Below are positions 28,101 to 37,177 of a stretch of 64,000 bases of DNA, in pieces. The stretch lies in contig NZ_JAXMIH010000023.1 in NCBI RefSeq assembly GCF_034366625.1, positions 186,001-250,000 on the forward strand. The letters run 5' to 3'. The notes beneath the pieces are model-generated. The model was not told the DNA's origin. It saw nothing but the letters and a program-made list of their open reading frames with translations, and ran no database searches. Made by a program: the position numbers and the translations under genes. This DNA is from Prosthecobacter sp. (GTDB lineage Bacteria > Verrucomicrobiota > Verrucomicrobiia > Verrucomicrobiales > Verrucomicrobiaceae). Position 1 is the stretch's first letter. Every line of letters starts with the position of its first letter.

Positions 28101-31100
28101 CGGCGACGGTCGAAATCGCTCCGCTGGACGATTCGGCCTCCGAATCGCTGGAGACGGTGATCGTCACGCTGAGCACGAATGCGGCCTACATCATCGATCC
28201 GCTCGCCACGGCAGCCACGACGACGATTTACGACGATGACATGCAAACCGTGAGCGTCACCGCGAGCGACGCGGAGGCCACGGAGATCGATCTGAGCGTT
28301 CCGGGAGCTGCGGCGGACACGGGCACCTTTTTGATCACCCGCAGCGGCGATACCAGCCAGGCGCTGACGATTTATTACGCCTTCTCCGGCGTGACTGGCA
28401 GCGGCATCATGGCGCTGCACGGCGTCGATTACGAGTGGATGCCCGGCGTCGTGCAGATCCCCGCCGGACAAAGCTCCGCTGCGATCACCATCGTGCCGCG
28501 TTTTGACGGCGTGGGTGAAGGCCAGGAGCGCTGCGTGCTGAATCTCGGCGCGAGCGCGACGAACTACATCCTCGGCACCAGCGCCACCGCCACGGTGAAC
28601 ATCAACGACAACGCCGCCGACCTTCCCTACATCGACGTGGTGAACACCGCGAATGGCGTGGAGCCGGCCACGAACGCGAACTTCCGCTTCTCGCTGCGCG
28701 GTGACGCGACCACGGACACGCCGGTGGTGGTGAATTTCACCCTCAGTGGCGCTGCGGTGAACGGCACGGACTACGACACGATTGGATGGTGGCTGCCGCA
28801 GAGCTCCGGCAGCACGGAAAACCTCCGCGCCATCTGGGCGGCGGACGCGGCGAACCTCTGGGCAGTCGGCGACAACGGCACCATCCTCAAAGGCGACGGC
28901 ACAAGCTGGACCGCGCAGACCAGTGGCACCACGCAGCACCTGCGCGCCGTGTGGGGCACGAGTGCGACGAATTTGTGGGCGGTGGGTGATGGTGGTGTCA
29001 TTTTAAAGGGCGACGGCACAAGCTGGGCCGCGCAGACGAGCGGTACGACGAACGCCCTGCGCGGCATCTGGGGCAGCAGCGGCACGAATGTCTTCGCCGT
29101 GGGTGATGGCGGCACGATTGTGCGCAGCACGAACGGCACCTCATGGGCCGCGAGCACCTCCGGTACCACGAATCAGCTCCGCGCGGTGCATGGCAGCGGT
29201 GTCAGCAATGTGTGGGCCGTGGGCGCGGCGGGCACGATCCGCTTTTGGAACGGCACGACCTGGGGATCGCAAACCTCCGGCATCACCACGCAGCTCAACG
29301 CGGTCTTCGCGGCCAATTCGACGAACATCTGGGCCGTGGGCGCGGGCGGAGTCGTTCGCAAAGGCAGCGGCACGACCTGGGCGTCTCAAACCTCCGCGAG
29401 CACGGCGGATTTGAATTCCGTGTGGGCCTCCAGCACGACGAACCTGCTCGTCTCAGGCTCCAGCAGCGCGCAGATGGTCAGCACGAACGGCACATCCTGG
29501 ACAAACGCGATGCTGAGCGCGCTGGGAACCTTCAATGGCGCCTTTGGCACCAGCAGCAGCATTGGCTGGGCCGTGGGTGATGGCGGCGCGATCTTCAAAC
29601 GCGACAGCACCACCGCCATCAACGTGCCGGGCAGCGTGGTGATCCCGCGCGGGGCCAGCACGCTCGATCTCGCCTTGCGCACGATCAATGACACCGACCT
29701 TGAGGACCTGGAGAGCATCGCTTTGAGCATCACACCCGGCGCGGCGTATCAAATCTTCCCTCCCAGCGCCTCCGCCAGCGCCTGGCTGCGTGACAATGAC
29801 AACGTGAACACACTCGTGGTGGACACACAGGTGGGCACCGGTGGTGCAATCAGCATCGCGGAGGGCGCATCGACCTCGCCGGTGAAGTTTTATATCTCCC
29901 GCCTCGGCAGCACGACGGCAGAGGTTATAGTGAACATCATCTACGGCGGCACCGCGACGATGACGGACGACTACACCGCGCCTGCCAGCGTCACCATCCC
30001 TGCCGGTGCGACGGGCGTGAATGTGCCCGTCACCATCGTCAATGACACGACGTTTGAAGGCACGGAGACGATCACCTTTGAGTTTGACGCGGGCAGTTAC
30101 GGGCGTGGCGTCGGCGCGGTGATGTACATTACGGACAATGACACCGCCACGGCCACCGTGGCCTTCTCAGCGCCCAGCTCCTCCGGTTTGGAAAATGCGG
30201 GCACGGTGAACATCCCGGTCACTCTCTCCGCCGCGCAGGCTGCGGATGTGACCGTGGAATATCAGACGAGCGGCAACACCAGCGGCAGCAGCGCTTCCTT
30301 CGGCAGCCGCGCGGTGCCCTACTGGGTGCGGGTGGTGAAGACCGGCAACTCGCTGGCCTTTTTCCAAGCCAACGATGGTGTGACGTGGACGCAGCGTGGC
30401 AATGCGGTGACGGTCTCCAATCTCGGCAGCAGCTACCTCGCGGGCCTCGCCTTTGCGCCAGGATCGACCACTCAATTCACCGCCGTGATGGATAACTTCA
30501 CGGTGAGCGATCTCTCGGCAGGCGGCAGCACCGGAGCGGAGACAGCGGTCAGCATCGGTACCGTCACTGGTGGCAGTTCCGTCGCCTCGGGCGTCTATAC
30601 CTTCACCAACTCCGGCAACGGCCTCAGCAACTCGACGACGGACAGCTTTCGCTATGTCTATCTGCCGGTCACCAGCTCCGCGAACTGCACCATCACCGCC
30701 CGCATCGTGAGCAATGGCAATCCGGCTGTCGTCTCCCGCGCAGGCGTGATGCTGCGCTCCAGCACGGCGGCGAATTCCGTCCACGCCTCCGCCTTCGGCA
30801 CGGGCCCGACCACCGGGGAGTATTACTCGATCTATCGCACCACCACGGCGGGCAGCGCGACGCTGAGTTCGTCTTTCACCAGCCTCATCCTGCCGATGTG
30901 GGTGCGTACCAGCCGCGTGGGTAATGTTTTCACCCAGTCCGTCTCCCGCGATGGAGCGGTGTGGACGAGTTTTGGCACCACGCCCAACATCGCCTTTGCG
31001 CCCAAAGTGCTCGCCGGACTCGCCGTCAGCGCGGTGGGTGACGGGCAGATCTCCACGGCCACCTTTGACAATTTCACGCTCGGCGGATCGCCTGTCACCG

Positions 31101-34100
31101 AGCTCGGTGGCCGCACGATCGGCTTTGTGAACGAGCAGGGCGGCGAAAGCCTCGCTGGCAGCGTGTGGACGGTGAACGGCAGCGGTGCAGGCATCGGGGG
31201 CTCCAATGACGAGGCGCATTTCCCCAGCATGGAGGTCACGGGTGACTTCACGCTCGCCGCACGCATCACCTCGCTCACCGGTGGCGGCACCAATGCCCAG
31301 GCGGGCATCATGGTGCGGGATGATCGCACGCATTATGCGCGGGCCGTTCACACCGGCTGGGTGAAAAACAACACCCTGGAGCAGCGCTACCGCCTGCAAA
31401 GCAACACCACCGCCTTCGGCTCCGGCGTGGACTACTCGCTGCCTGCAGCCGTGCTCACCATCCCTGCCGGCCAGACCACGGGCAACATCACTCTCACCGT
31501 CGTGAACGACACGATGGACGAGCCGGACAACCTCGTGACCCTGCAACTCCTCAACGCCAAGGGTGCCAACGTCGGCACGAACGCCTACCACGGCTTCACC
31601 ATCATCGACGATGACAATCCGCCCGCGCAGCCCTACGCGGGCTTTGCGACGGCCTCCAGCAGCGTCGTCGAAAGCGCGGGCACGGTGCAGATCGCCGTCG
31701 CTTTGAGCAGCCCGGCCACCGCGACGTGCAGCGTGGACTTCAGTACCACCGACGGCACCGCCACCCAGCCCGGTGACTACACCACCACGACCGGCACGCT
31801 CAACTTTGCCGCTGGTGAGAGCGTGAAATACATCTCCGTGCCTATCACCGATGATTCGACGCTCGAACCCGGAGAAAATCTCACCCTCACGCTCGCCTCT
31901 CCCGTCGCTTTGAACCTTGGCAGCACCAGCACGCACACGCTGACGATCACCGATGACGATTCGCCCGCCGTGAGCATCGTGGCGAATGATGCCAGCGCCT
32001 CTGAAAGCGGTGACGCGGGACAGTTCACCCTCACACGCACCGGCGACACGGCAGCCTCCCTCATCGTGAATGTCACCCGCAGTGGCACAGCAACCAATTC
32101 GACCGACTACACAAGCATCGCCACCACGCAGACCATTCCCGCCGGTCAGGCGAGCGTGGTCGTCAATGTCACTCCTGTTCAGGATGCGACCAACGAAGGC
32201 AACGAGACCGTCATCCTCACCGTGGCCACTGGCAGCGGCTATGTCATCGGCACGCCGAGCGCAGCCACCGTCACCATCGCGGATGATGATCGCAGCACGG
32301 TCACCATCACCGCGAATGATCCGACGGCATCTGAAAGCGGTGACGCAGGTCAGTTCACCGTCACCCGCACCGCGCCGACCAATGTGGCCCTCACCGTGAA
32401 TATCACCATCGCCGGCACGGCCACGAACACGACAGACTATACCACCGTCACCACCACGGTCTCCTTTGTCTCGGGCGATGTCTTCAAAACCGTCAGCATC
32501 ACGCCTGTCGATGATGGCATCACCGAAGGCCCCGAGGATGTCACGATCTCGCTCGCCAGCGGCAGCTACGACATCGGCGCTGATTCCTTCGACAATGTCA
32601 GCATCACCGACAATGACAATCCGCCCACCGTCTTCATCGGCAGCCCCACCGCGCAGGCACCGCTCATCGCGGCGGCGAATGGCGTCATCGTCAGTGCCCA
32701 GGTGAGCGATGACGGCTTCCCAAATGCTCTCGCCACGACCTGGAACTGCGTGAGCGGTCCCGGCGTGGCCACCATCGAGTCGCCGAGTGCCACCACGACC
32801 GCAGTGACTTTCTCCACCCCAGGAACCTATGTTTTGCGCATCAGCGCCACCGACGGGCAATTCACCGTGGGTGATCAAGTCACCGTCGTGGTCGGCAGCG
32901 GCCTCGTGGCATCGAATTGGATCACCCAGGACATGGGGCCTTCATCCTCGCGTCGCGGCCAGGGACTCGAATACGGCGGCCTTTTCAGCGTCACTGGAAC
33001 CGGAGCCGGTTACGCGGCCACCAGCACCGATCAGGCTCACATCATGGTCCGCAGCGCCGTCGGCGATGGCAGCGTGGTGGCGAAACTGACGAGCTTTTCG
33101 ACCACGGCGGCCCTCGCAGGCGTCACCATTCGCGATTCGCTCGCACGCGGCTCGAATCGCGCCGTTTTGGGTTTTGTGCCGGGCGCAGGCTTGCAGTTCC
33201 GCACCCGTGCCGCGAGCGGAAATGACACCAGCGTCGCCGCTGCAGCTCCTGCCTTGCCTTTCTGGCTGAAACTCGAGCGCAATGCCACCACGAACGAAAT
33301 CAGCGCCAGCTACAGCACCGATGGCACTGCCTGGACCGCAGTCGGCACGCCCGTCGTCATCCCTCTGCTCAACTCGAATGCGCATTACGGCCTCACCACG
33401 ACCAACAACAGCACCGCAGGCACTGCCACGGCCCTCTTTGACAATGTCACGCTCACGCCAACACCCAGCGGCCCCGCCTTGGTCAATGAAGACAGCGGCA
33501 CCGCGCCCAACACCGCCGGCAGCGCCAGTTTTGACGGCACCACTTACACCGTCAACGGCCCCACCACCGGCTACTTTTACGGCTGGCAATATTACGGCGA
33601 CATGGTCATCACCGCCCGGCTGAATACCTTCAGCAGTGGTGCCGGCAGCAGCAGCGGCGGCATCCGCATCGCCGAGAGCATCGAAAGCGGAGCCCAGCTC
33701 CACCTCGGACGCATGCCCACCGGCAGCTACAGCGGCTACTACTGGACCAGCATCGCCGGTGGCAGCGGTGGCGGCGTCCCCAGCAGCATCGCCGCCGGGA
33801 ACTGGATGCGCATCGTGCGCCGTGGTAATGCCATCACTGGCTACCGCGCCACGCACAACAGCACCACGAACAATCCCAACGCCTGGACACAAATCGGCCA
33901 GCCACAGACCATCATCATGACCACGCCCGTGTGGGCTGGCTTCTTCGTCAACAACGCCAGCGGTGCCACCGGCACACAAAACACCTGCACCTTCACCCGC
34001 CTCACCATCGAGCCGCTGCACAAAGCCCCCGTCATCGCCGCCACTGCCGGAGGAAGCATTTCGCCAGTCACCCTCGACGGCACCATCACCGACGACGACC

Positions 34101-34675
34101 TCCCCGCCACTCCGACCAGCCTCTGGACACGCCGTAGCGGCCCCACCGGCATCGTCTTCGCCAACGCCACCTTTGCCGACACCACTGCCTCCCTCACCGA
34201 AAGCGACACCTTCGAACTCCGCCTCACTGCGGATGACACCGGCACCGTGAGCTTCTTTGACCTCAATCTGACAGCCTACACCACGCCCTTCGCCCAGTGG
34301 CTCGATCAAAGCGGCACCGGCAACGAAAACAACCAGCTCGTCGAAGCCACCGCCGACGCCGACGGTGACGGCCTCGTCAACCTCCTCGAATACGCCACCG
34401 GCACCAACGGCACCGTGAACAACACCAGCCCGCAGATCATCGAGTTTGCCCCCTCGAGCGGCGAAACCTATCTGCGTCTCTCCATTTCGAAAAACCCCGC
34501 CGCCACGGATGTCTTGTTTGAAGTCCAGGCCACCGGCAATCTGGCCGACCCGCTCAGTTGGAGCAGCGCCGGCCTCGTCATCGAGGAGGACACGCCCACC
34601 ACGCTGCGGGTGCGTGATGTCGTGCCTGCATCCGCAGGCCAGTCGCGTTTCATGCGGGTGAAGGTGACGCAGTAG
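25151..34675 (+). CDS. Giant secreted multidomain protein: metzincin-type protease, Calx-beta array, inserted propeller and jelly-roll domains
   Basis: Predicted 3174 residues, with a signal or anchor at 1-20 and a Lys/Pro-rich linker. The zinc-protease region is about 280-620: HExxHxxGxxH at 435-445 (HEIGHAFGLGH) and Met472 in YDIMGG as a plausible Met-turn, as in M6/M11-like proteases. Then come a PKD domain (623-710), a carboxypeptidase-regulatory-like domain (717-775) and about nine Calx-beta domains starting near 796, 919, 1031, 1158, 1553, 1666, 2161, 2271 and 2381. The fourth is split by seven 39-residue AVGDxGTI repeats (1212-1490) and the sixth by laminin-G/DUF1349-like blocks (1714-2090). 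PKD-like and DUF1349-like domains follow, ending with DADGDGLVNLLEYATGTN near 3070 and no PEP-CTERM. It probably acts at the cell surface in adhesion or polymer degradation. Confidence 0.9.
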   Translation: MRKRTLLCLVAAVLAAAFIFWPQPAEKTGVAASKRAGIKTAQPGERAPEAPQAAERPKMASQAVSGDVLTDFGAWMKRYLDASETERAALVVEGMKLARERRPVFKALIMENPREAIQKAVPMVVRQKLPPEIVSLLEKRMNEIGAIRVMQGVPLDPNDPPVATYREVELQKGGTYRAYVYGERELKLTWTAGASVNGVALDSEFAISDEPTRRLEVGEILPAGKTVVANCPVSGKYVLDPEDVPEIVPESLPAVETPVEIITFCDGSHIAMQNQTILYGEGVTGGSFAFSGILPGSPTPALGQVKVIVLNTTYADQNALPSTEAQLYATLRDVADHYSKASYGRLSLVGVVAPPIKLPHNEAWYVNRDTSNGGDIGGTSISMADARAEAKKLGFDWNDYDCTVMRHNGGPGSYGGLGGGNTVWCRSDGVSLWAHEIGHAFGLGHSNFWDTAGTSSIGNGANQEYGDSYDIMGGAGTTGHYNTAAKSQIRWLPSSFLQPVTQSGLYRIHAFDQGSLDASKRYALTIQKDVQRTYWGMVRSLFDSNPFVKSGLVFGWKFPNGGGGNFQLIDTTNGSPYAKTDAPISLGATFGDTESGIYVTTVAASDIPRYIDVQVHLGTFPGNHAPTMTLAASAEVIPLNGTVTFTATANDVDGDPLAFNWQHFGGGTQIVSPNSNVITRQFTAAGTFIVTCTVSDMKGGTVTRNQLITVGSVTTSTISGRVTLLGQGLSDVVITANNANGVISDADGYFTIPNLSANTYTLTPLLYGYTFSELFNNSITVGPSFSGADFEATAQSVVTLTAANPNANELSPVTPGAFRLTRTGDISQDLVVNVNSALGGATKTTDYTFTPDYATGSQGFSTFTIPADSDVLDIAVTPVVDATSEGPETVILQLGPGNGYLVGSASSATVVIADDDTSLPKVSLTATRNSALENIAPPGLLTISRTGSTAADLTANYAVSGTAASGGDYTALAGNVVIPAGSASATVEIAPLDDSASESLETVIVTLSTNAAYIIDPLATAATTTIYDDDMQTVSVTASDAEATEIDLSVPGAAADTGTFLITRSGDTSQALTIYYAFSGVTGSGIMALHGVDYEWMPGVVQIPAGQSSAAITIVPRFDGVGEGQERCVLNLGASATNYILGTSATATVNINDNAADLPYIDVVNTANGVEPATNANFRFSLRGDATTDTPVVVNFTLSGAAVNGTDYDTIGWWLPQSSGSTENLRAIWAADAANLWAVGDNGTILKGDGTSWTAQTSGTTQHLRAVWGTSATNLWAVGDGGVILKGDGTSWAAQTSGTTNALRGIWGSSGTNVFAVGDGGTIVRSTNGTSWAASTSGTTNQLRAVHGSGVSNVWAVGAAGTIRFWNGTTWGSQTSGITTQLNAVFAANSTNIWAVGAGGVVRKGSGTTWASQTSASTADLNSVWASSTTNLLVSGSSSAQMVSTNGTSWTNAMLSALGTFNGAFGTSSSIGWAVGDGGAIFKRDSTTAINVPGSVVIPRGASTLDLALRTINDTDLEDLESIALSITPGAAYQIFPPSASASAWLRDNDNVNTLVVDTQVGTGGAISIAEGASTSPVKFYISRLGSTTAEVIVNIIYGGTATMTDDYTAPASVTIPAGATGVNVPVTIVNDTTFEGTETITFEFDAGSYGRGVGAVMYITDNDTATATVAFSAPSSSGLENAGTVNIPVTLSAAQAADVTVEYQTSGNTSGSSASFGSRAVPYWVRVVKTGNSLAFFQANDGVTWTQRGNAVTVSNLGSSYLAGLAFAPGSTTQFTAVMDNFTVSDLSAGGSTGAETAVSIGTVTGGSSVASGVYTFTNSGNGLSNSTTDSFRYVYLPVTSSANCTITARIVSNGNPAVVSRAGVMLRSSTAANSVHASAFGTGPTTGEYYSIYRTTTAGSATLSSSFTSLILPMWVRTSRVGNVFTQSVSRDGAVWTSFGTTPNIAFAPKVLAGLAVSAVGDGQISTATFDNFTLGGSPVTELGGRTIGFVNEQGGESLAGSVWTVNGSGAGIGGSNDEAHFPSMEVTGDFTLAARITSLTGGGTNAQAGIMVRDDRTHYARAVHTGWVKNNTLEQRYRLQSNTTAFGSGVDYSLPAAVLTIPAGQTTGNITLTVVNDTMDEPDNLVTLQLLNAKGANVGTNAYHGFTIIDDDNPPAQPYAGFATASSSVVESAGTVQIAVALSSPATATCSVDFSTTDGTATQPGDYTTTTGTLNFAAGESVKYISVPITDDSTLEPGENLTLTLASPVALNLGSTSTHTLTITDDDSPAVSIVANDASASESGDAGQFTLTRTGDTAASLIVNVTRSGTATNSTDYTSIATTQTIPAGQASVVVNVTPVQDATNEGNETVILTVATGSGYVIGTPSAATVTIADDDRSTVTITANDPTASESGDAGQFTVTRTAPTNVALTVNITIAGTATNTTDYTTVTTTVSFVSGDVFKTVSITPVDDGITEGPEDVTISLASGSYDIGADSFDNVSITDNDNPPTVFIGSPTAQAPLIAAANGVIVSAQVSDDGFPNALATTWNCVSGPGVATIESPSATTTAVTFSTPGTYVLRISATDGQFTVGDQVTVVVGSGLVASNWITQDMGPSSSRRGQGLEYGGLFSVTGTGAGYAATSTDQAHIMVRSAVGDGSVVAKLTSFSTTAALAGVTIRDSLARGSNRAVLGFVPGAGLQFRTRAASGNDTSVAAAAPALPFWLKLERNATTNEISASYSTDGTAWTAVGTPVVIPLLNSNAHYGLTTTNNSTAGTATALFDNVTLTPTPSGPALVNEDSGTAPNTAGSASFDGTTYTVNGPTTGYFYGWQYYGDMVITARLNTFSSGAGSSSGGIRIAESIESGAQLHLGRMPTGSYSGYYWTSIAGGSGGGVPSSIAAGNWMRIVRRGNAITGYRATHNSTTNNPNAWTQIGQPQTIIMTTPVWAGFFVNNASGATGTQNTCTFTRLTIEPLHKAPVIAATAGGSISPVTLDGTITDDDLPATPTSLWTRRSGPTGIVFANATFADTTASLTESDTFELRLTADDTGTVSFFDLNLTAYTTPFAQWLDQSGTGNENNQLVEATADADGDGLVNLLEYATGTNGTVNNTSPQIIEFAPSSGETYLRLSISKNPAATDVLFEVQATGNLADPLSWSSAGLVIEEDTPTTLRVRDVVPASAGQSRFMRVKVTQ

Positions 34676-34734
34676 CGATCACGCCGTTCAAGCTGCTGGA
34701 CAATTCACGCCGTCTCCGCTCCAATACGCTCCGC

Positions 34735-35700
34735 ATGAATTTGAAAACCCTTGCCGGCCTCCTGGCGCTCGCCTGCGCCTCCATCGCCCCCTCCCAAACA
34801 CCGGAGACACCTGCCGCACCGCCGCAGCCCACGACGTTTGAGTTCAAAGACGGCGACCGCCTCGTGCTCATCGGCAACACCGTGCTGGAGCGCGAGCAGC
34901 GCTATGGCTCCTTCGAGCCGCGTCTGGCCCTGGCGCTCGGCGAGGTGAAGGTCAGCGTGCGCAATCTCGCCTGGAGCGGCGACACGGTCTTCGGCCATGC
35001 GCGTTCATATTTCGGCCCGCCGGAAGAAGGCTTGCAGCGCATGGCCGCGCATCTGGAGATGCTGAAGCCGACGGTCGTGGTCCTGTGCTACGGCTCCGAG
35101 CTGGCCTTCGAGCGTCTGGGCGGCCTGCCGGACTTTTTGAGCGGCTACCGCAGTCTGATCGAGCTGATCCGCACGAAATCACCCGGCGTGCGCGTCATCA
35201 TCGCCACACCGCCACCGCTGGAAAATCTGGCGCCGCCACTGCCGGATCTCACCGTGGAAAACAGGAACCTCTCCAGCCTGCGCGACGCGCTGCGCAAGTT
35301 CGCGGGCATGCAGAACGCGTTCTTCGTGGATTGGTTCGAGCTCATGGGCGGCCTGCCGAAGCCGGGCGCGATCTTGAAGCCGCTCACCGAGAATGGCGTG
35401 CACTACACCCGAGAAGGTTATGAAAAGCTCAGCGCCAGGCTCATCGAAGGTCTCGGCCTGAAAATGCCCGACGCGCCTGCCCCCGCGCTCGAAAATCTGC
35501 GCCGCGCCGTCATCGCCAAGGACACGCTGTTCTTCAACCGCTGGCGTCCGCACAACGAGACCTACCTCTTCGGCTTCCGCAAACACGAGCAGGGCCAGAA
35601 TGCGAAGGAGATCCCCATGTTCGACCCGCTCATCGCGCAAGGAGACGAAGCCATCCAGAAGCTCAAGGCCGAGGCGCTGGCGCAGACACGGCGGCCGTGA
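34735..35700 (+). CDS. Secreted SGNH/GDSL hydrolase-like protein lacking the usual nucleophile
   Basis: Predicted 321 residues with a signal peptide (MNLKTLAGLLALACASIAPS). The fold is SGNH-like: block I is DRLVLIGNTVLE, block II-III LAWSGDTVFG and CYGSELAF, block V ENGVHYTREGY with the catalytic His. Block I normally reads GDS with Ser as nucleophile; here it reads IGNT, so Ser is replaced by Asn. The C-terminus (NRWRPHNETYLFGFRKHEQGQNAKE) resembles regions found in large planctomycete dehydrogenase fusions. It may be a binding protein or use another residue. It starts 59 bases after the giant gene. Confidence 0.82.
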   Translation: MNLKTLAGLLALACASIAPSQTPETPAAPPQPTTFEFKDGDRLVLIGNTVLEREQRYGSFEPRLALALGEVKVSVRNLAWSGDTVFGHARSYFGPPEEGLQRMAAHLEMLKPTVVVLCYGSELAFERLGGLPDFLSGYRSLIELIRTKSPGVRVIIATPPPLENLAPPLPDLTVENRNLSSLRDALRKFAGMQNAFFVDWFELMGGLPKPGAILKPLTENGVHYTREGYEKLSARLIEGLGLKMPDAPAPALENLRRAVIAKDTLFFNRWRPHNETYLFGFRKHEQGQNAKEIPMFDPLIAQGDEAIQKLKAEALAQTRRP

Positions 35701-35702
35701 GG

Positions 35703-35728
35703 TGAAGGGCGCCGGCCCTTCTATCACC
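35703..35728. terminator. Hairpin between convergent SGNH and KamA genes
   Basis: GAAGGGC (35704-35710) pairs with GCCCTTC (35715-35721) across a GCCG loop, with flanking GTG/CAC bases able to pair past a bulge. It lies in the gap between two convergent stops. There is no U-run, so it is a weak bidirectional terminator candidate. Confidence 0.4.
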
Positions 35729-36884
35729 GCCGCACCAGCACCGGTTCGGGATACTCGAAGGTCTTGCCTTCGTAGTTGCGGATGAGCACGCGCTGTTCGT
35801 CGCGCAGCAGGACGTAGTCGGGATTCAGCGGGACTTTGCCGCCGCCGCCGGGGGCGTCGATGACGAACTGCGGGATGGCATAGCCGGTGGTGTGGCCGCG
35901 CAGTTGCTCGATGATGTCAATGCCGTCGGCCACGCTGGTGCGCAGATGGGAGGAACCCTGGATCAGATCGCACTGGTAGAGGTAGTAGGGCCGCACGCGG
36001 CACATGAGCAGCTTGTGCACGAGACTCTTCATGATGTCTGCCTTGTCGTTCACACCGCGCAGCAGCACGCTTTGATTGCCCAGCGGCACGCCGTGGTTCG
36101 CGAGCAGCGCCAGGCCATCGCGCACTTCCGTCGTGAGTTCACGCGGATGATTGGTGTGGATGCTGAGCCACAGCGGATGGTGCTTTTGCAGCATGCGGCA
36201 CAGCTCGGGCGTGATGCGTTGTGGCAGGAAAATCGGCACGCGGCTGCCGATGCGGATGAACTCGATGTGCTTGATTGCGCGCAGGCGGGTGAGCAGCGCG
36301 CCGAGCTTGGCGTCGGAGAAGAGCAGGGGATCGCCGCCGGAGAGCAGCACGTCGCGGATTTCCGTGTGGCGCTCCAGATAACGGAACGCGGCCTCGAACT
36401 CGATGTGCAGTTCCTGCTCGCCCACACCGGAGACGACGCGGCTGCGCGTGCAGTAGCGGCAGTAGCTGGCGCAGCGGTCGGTCACGAGAAACAGCACGCG
36501 GTCCGGGTAGCGATGCACCAGGCCGGGCACCGGCATGTGGCTGTCCTCACCGCAGGGGTCGCTCATTTCATCGGGGTCTTCCCAGGTTTCCTCGATGCGC
36601 GGGATGACCTGCCGGCGGATCGGGCAGCCGGGGTCGGCGGCATCCATCAGGTTGAAATAATGCGGCGTGATCGCCATCGCCAGCTTGTTGCCGGAGAGCA
36701 GCACGCCGGCGCGCTCCTCTTCGGAAAGCGTGAGGTGCTCTTCGAGCTGTCTCAGCGTGGTGATCCGGTTTTTGAGCTGCCAGGTGGCGCTGTTCCAGTC
36801 GGCGGGGGAAATGTTCTTGTCGGACCAAAAGCCAGGAGCAAAGGAGCGGAACTCCTTCTCAGGCAGCGTGGGGGTGTCGTGCAT
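35724..36884 (-). CDS. KamA-family radical SAM aminomutase (lysine 2,3-aminomutase / EpmB-like)
   Basis: Predicted 386 residues from ATG 36884 (MHDTPTLPEKEFRSFAPGFW). The frame is open to 37052 (ATGs at 37034 and 37052), but that extension lacks family features. The radical-SAM cluster motif CxxxCxxC is at 138, 142 and 145 (CASYCRYC), and the following SGGDPLLF is the SAM-binding GGE-like motif. PLP should bind through a C-terminal lysine. KamA enzymes convert lysine to beta-lysine, and EpmB does this for EF-P modification. No EF-P or EpmA gene is nearby, so a free-lysine or EF-P role stays open. Confidence 0.88.
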   Translation of the reverse strand: MHDTPTLPEKEFRSFAPGFWSDKNISPADWNSATWQLKNRITTLRQLEEHLTLSEEERAGVLLSGNKLAMAITPHYFNLMDAADPGCPIRRQVIPRIEETWEDPDEMSDPCGEDSHMPVPGLVHRYPDRVLFLVTDRCASYCRYCTRSRVVSGVGEQELHIEFEAAFRYLERHTEIRDVLLSGGDPLLFSDAKLGALLTRLRAIKHIEFIRIGSRVPIFLPQRITPELCRMLQKHHPLWLSIHTNHPRELTTEVRDGLALLANHGVPLGNQSVLLRGVNDKADIMKSLVHKLLMCRVRPYYLYQCDLIQGSSHLRTSVADGIDIIEQLRGHTTGYAIPQFVIDAPGGGGKVPLNPDYVLLRDEQRVLIRNYEGKTFEYPEPVLVRR

Positions 36885-37177
36885 GTGCTGCGGGTCGGTA
36901 AGCGGCGCGGAGGTTAGGCGCGGGGGGGCGAAGATGTCAAACGTCGCCTGCGGTTGTTTGGGTGCATGAACCCACGGCTCTTCTCCTGGTGCCGCAGCTC
37001 CCATCTCGCGTTCTGTAGTCCCGGGTTCGCTCATAGTGGCAACCAACGGCAACGCTGGGGCGTCCCGTTTGAAAGTCGAAGCCGCGCCAGCTCCTCGTTA
37101 CTTCACGGTCCGCAACTCGGCGGATCAGCTTTTCCTTACTTTCCGAACGCTCCAATGCACGGGCCACCCACATCCAT
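36885..37177. other. Intergenic stretch between KamA and the RAYT element
   Basis: About 290 bases without a supported gene. A reverse-strand frame (36937-37197, 86 codons) has protein-like composition (EKLIRRVADREVTRSW, SWRGFDFQTG) but reads into the transposon end and has no recognised family, so it may be a relic. Upstream sequence for kamA transcription should lie here; no promoter stands out. Confidence 0.5.

Noticed and set aside
30167-32878. 903-codon reverse frame inside the giant gene
   Set aside because: It arises from the repetitive GC-rich codons of Calx-beta DNA. The product is Gly/Asp/Arg low complexity with no motif.
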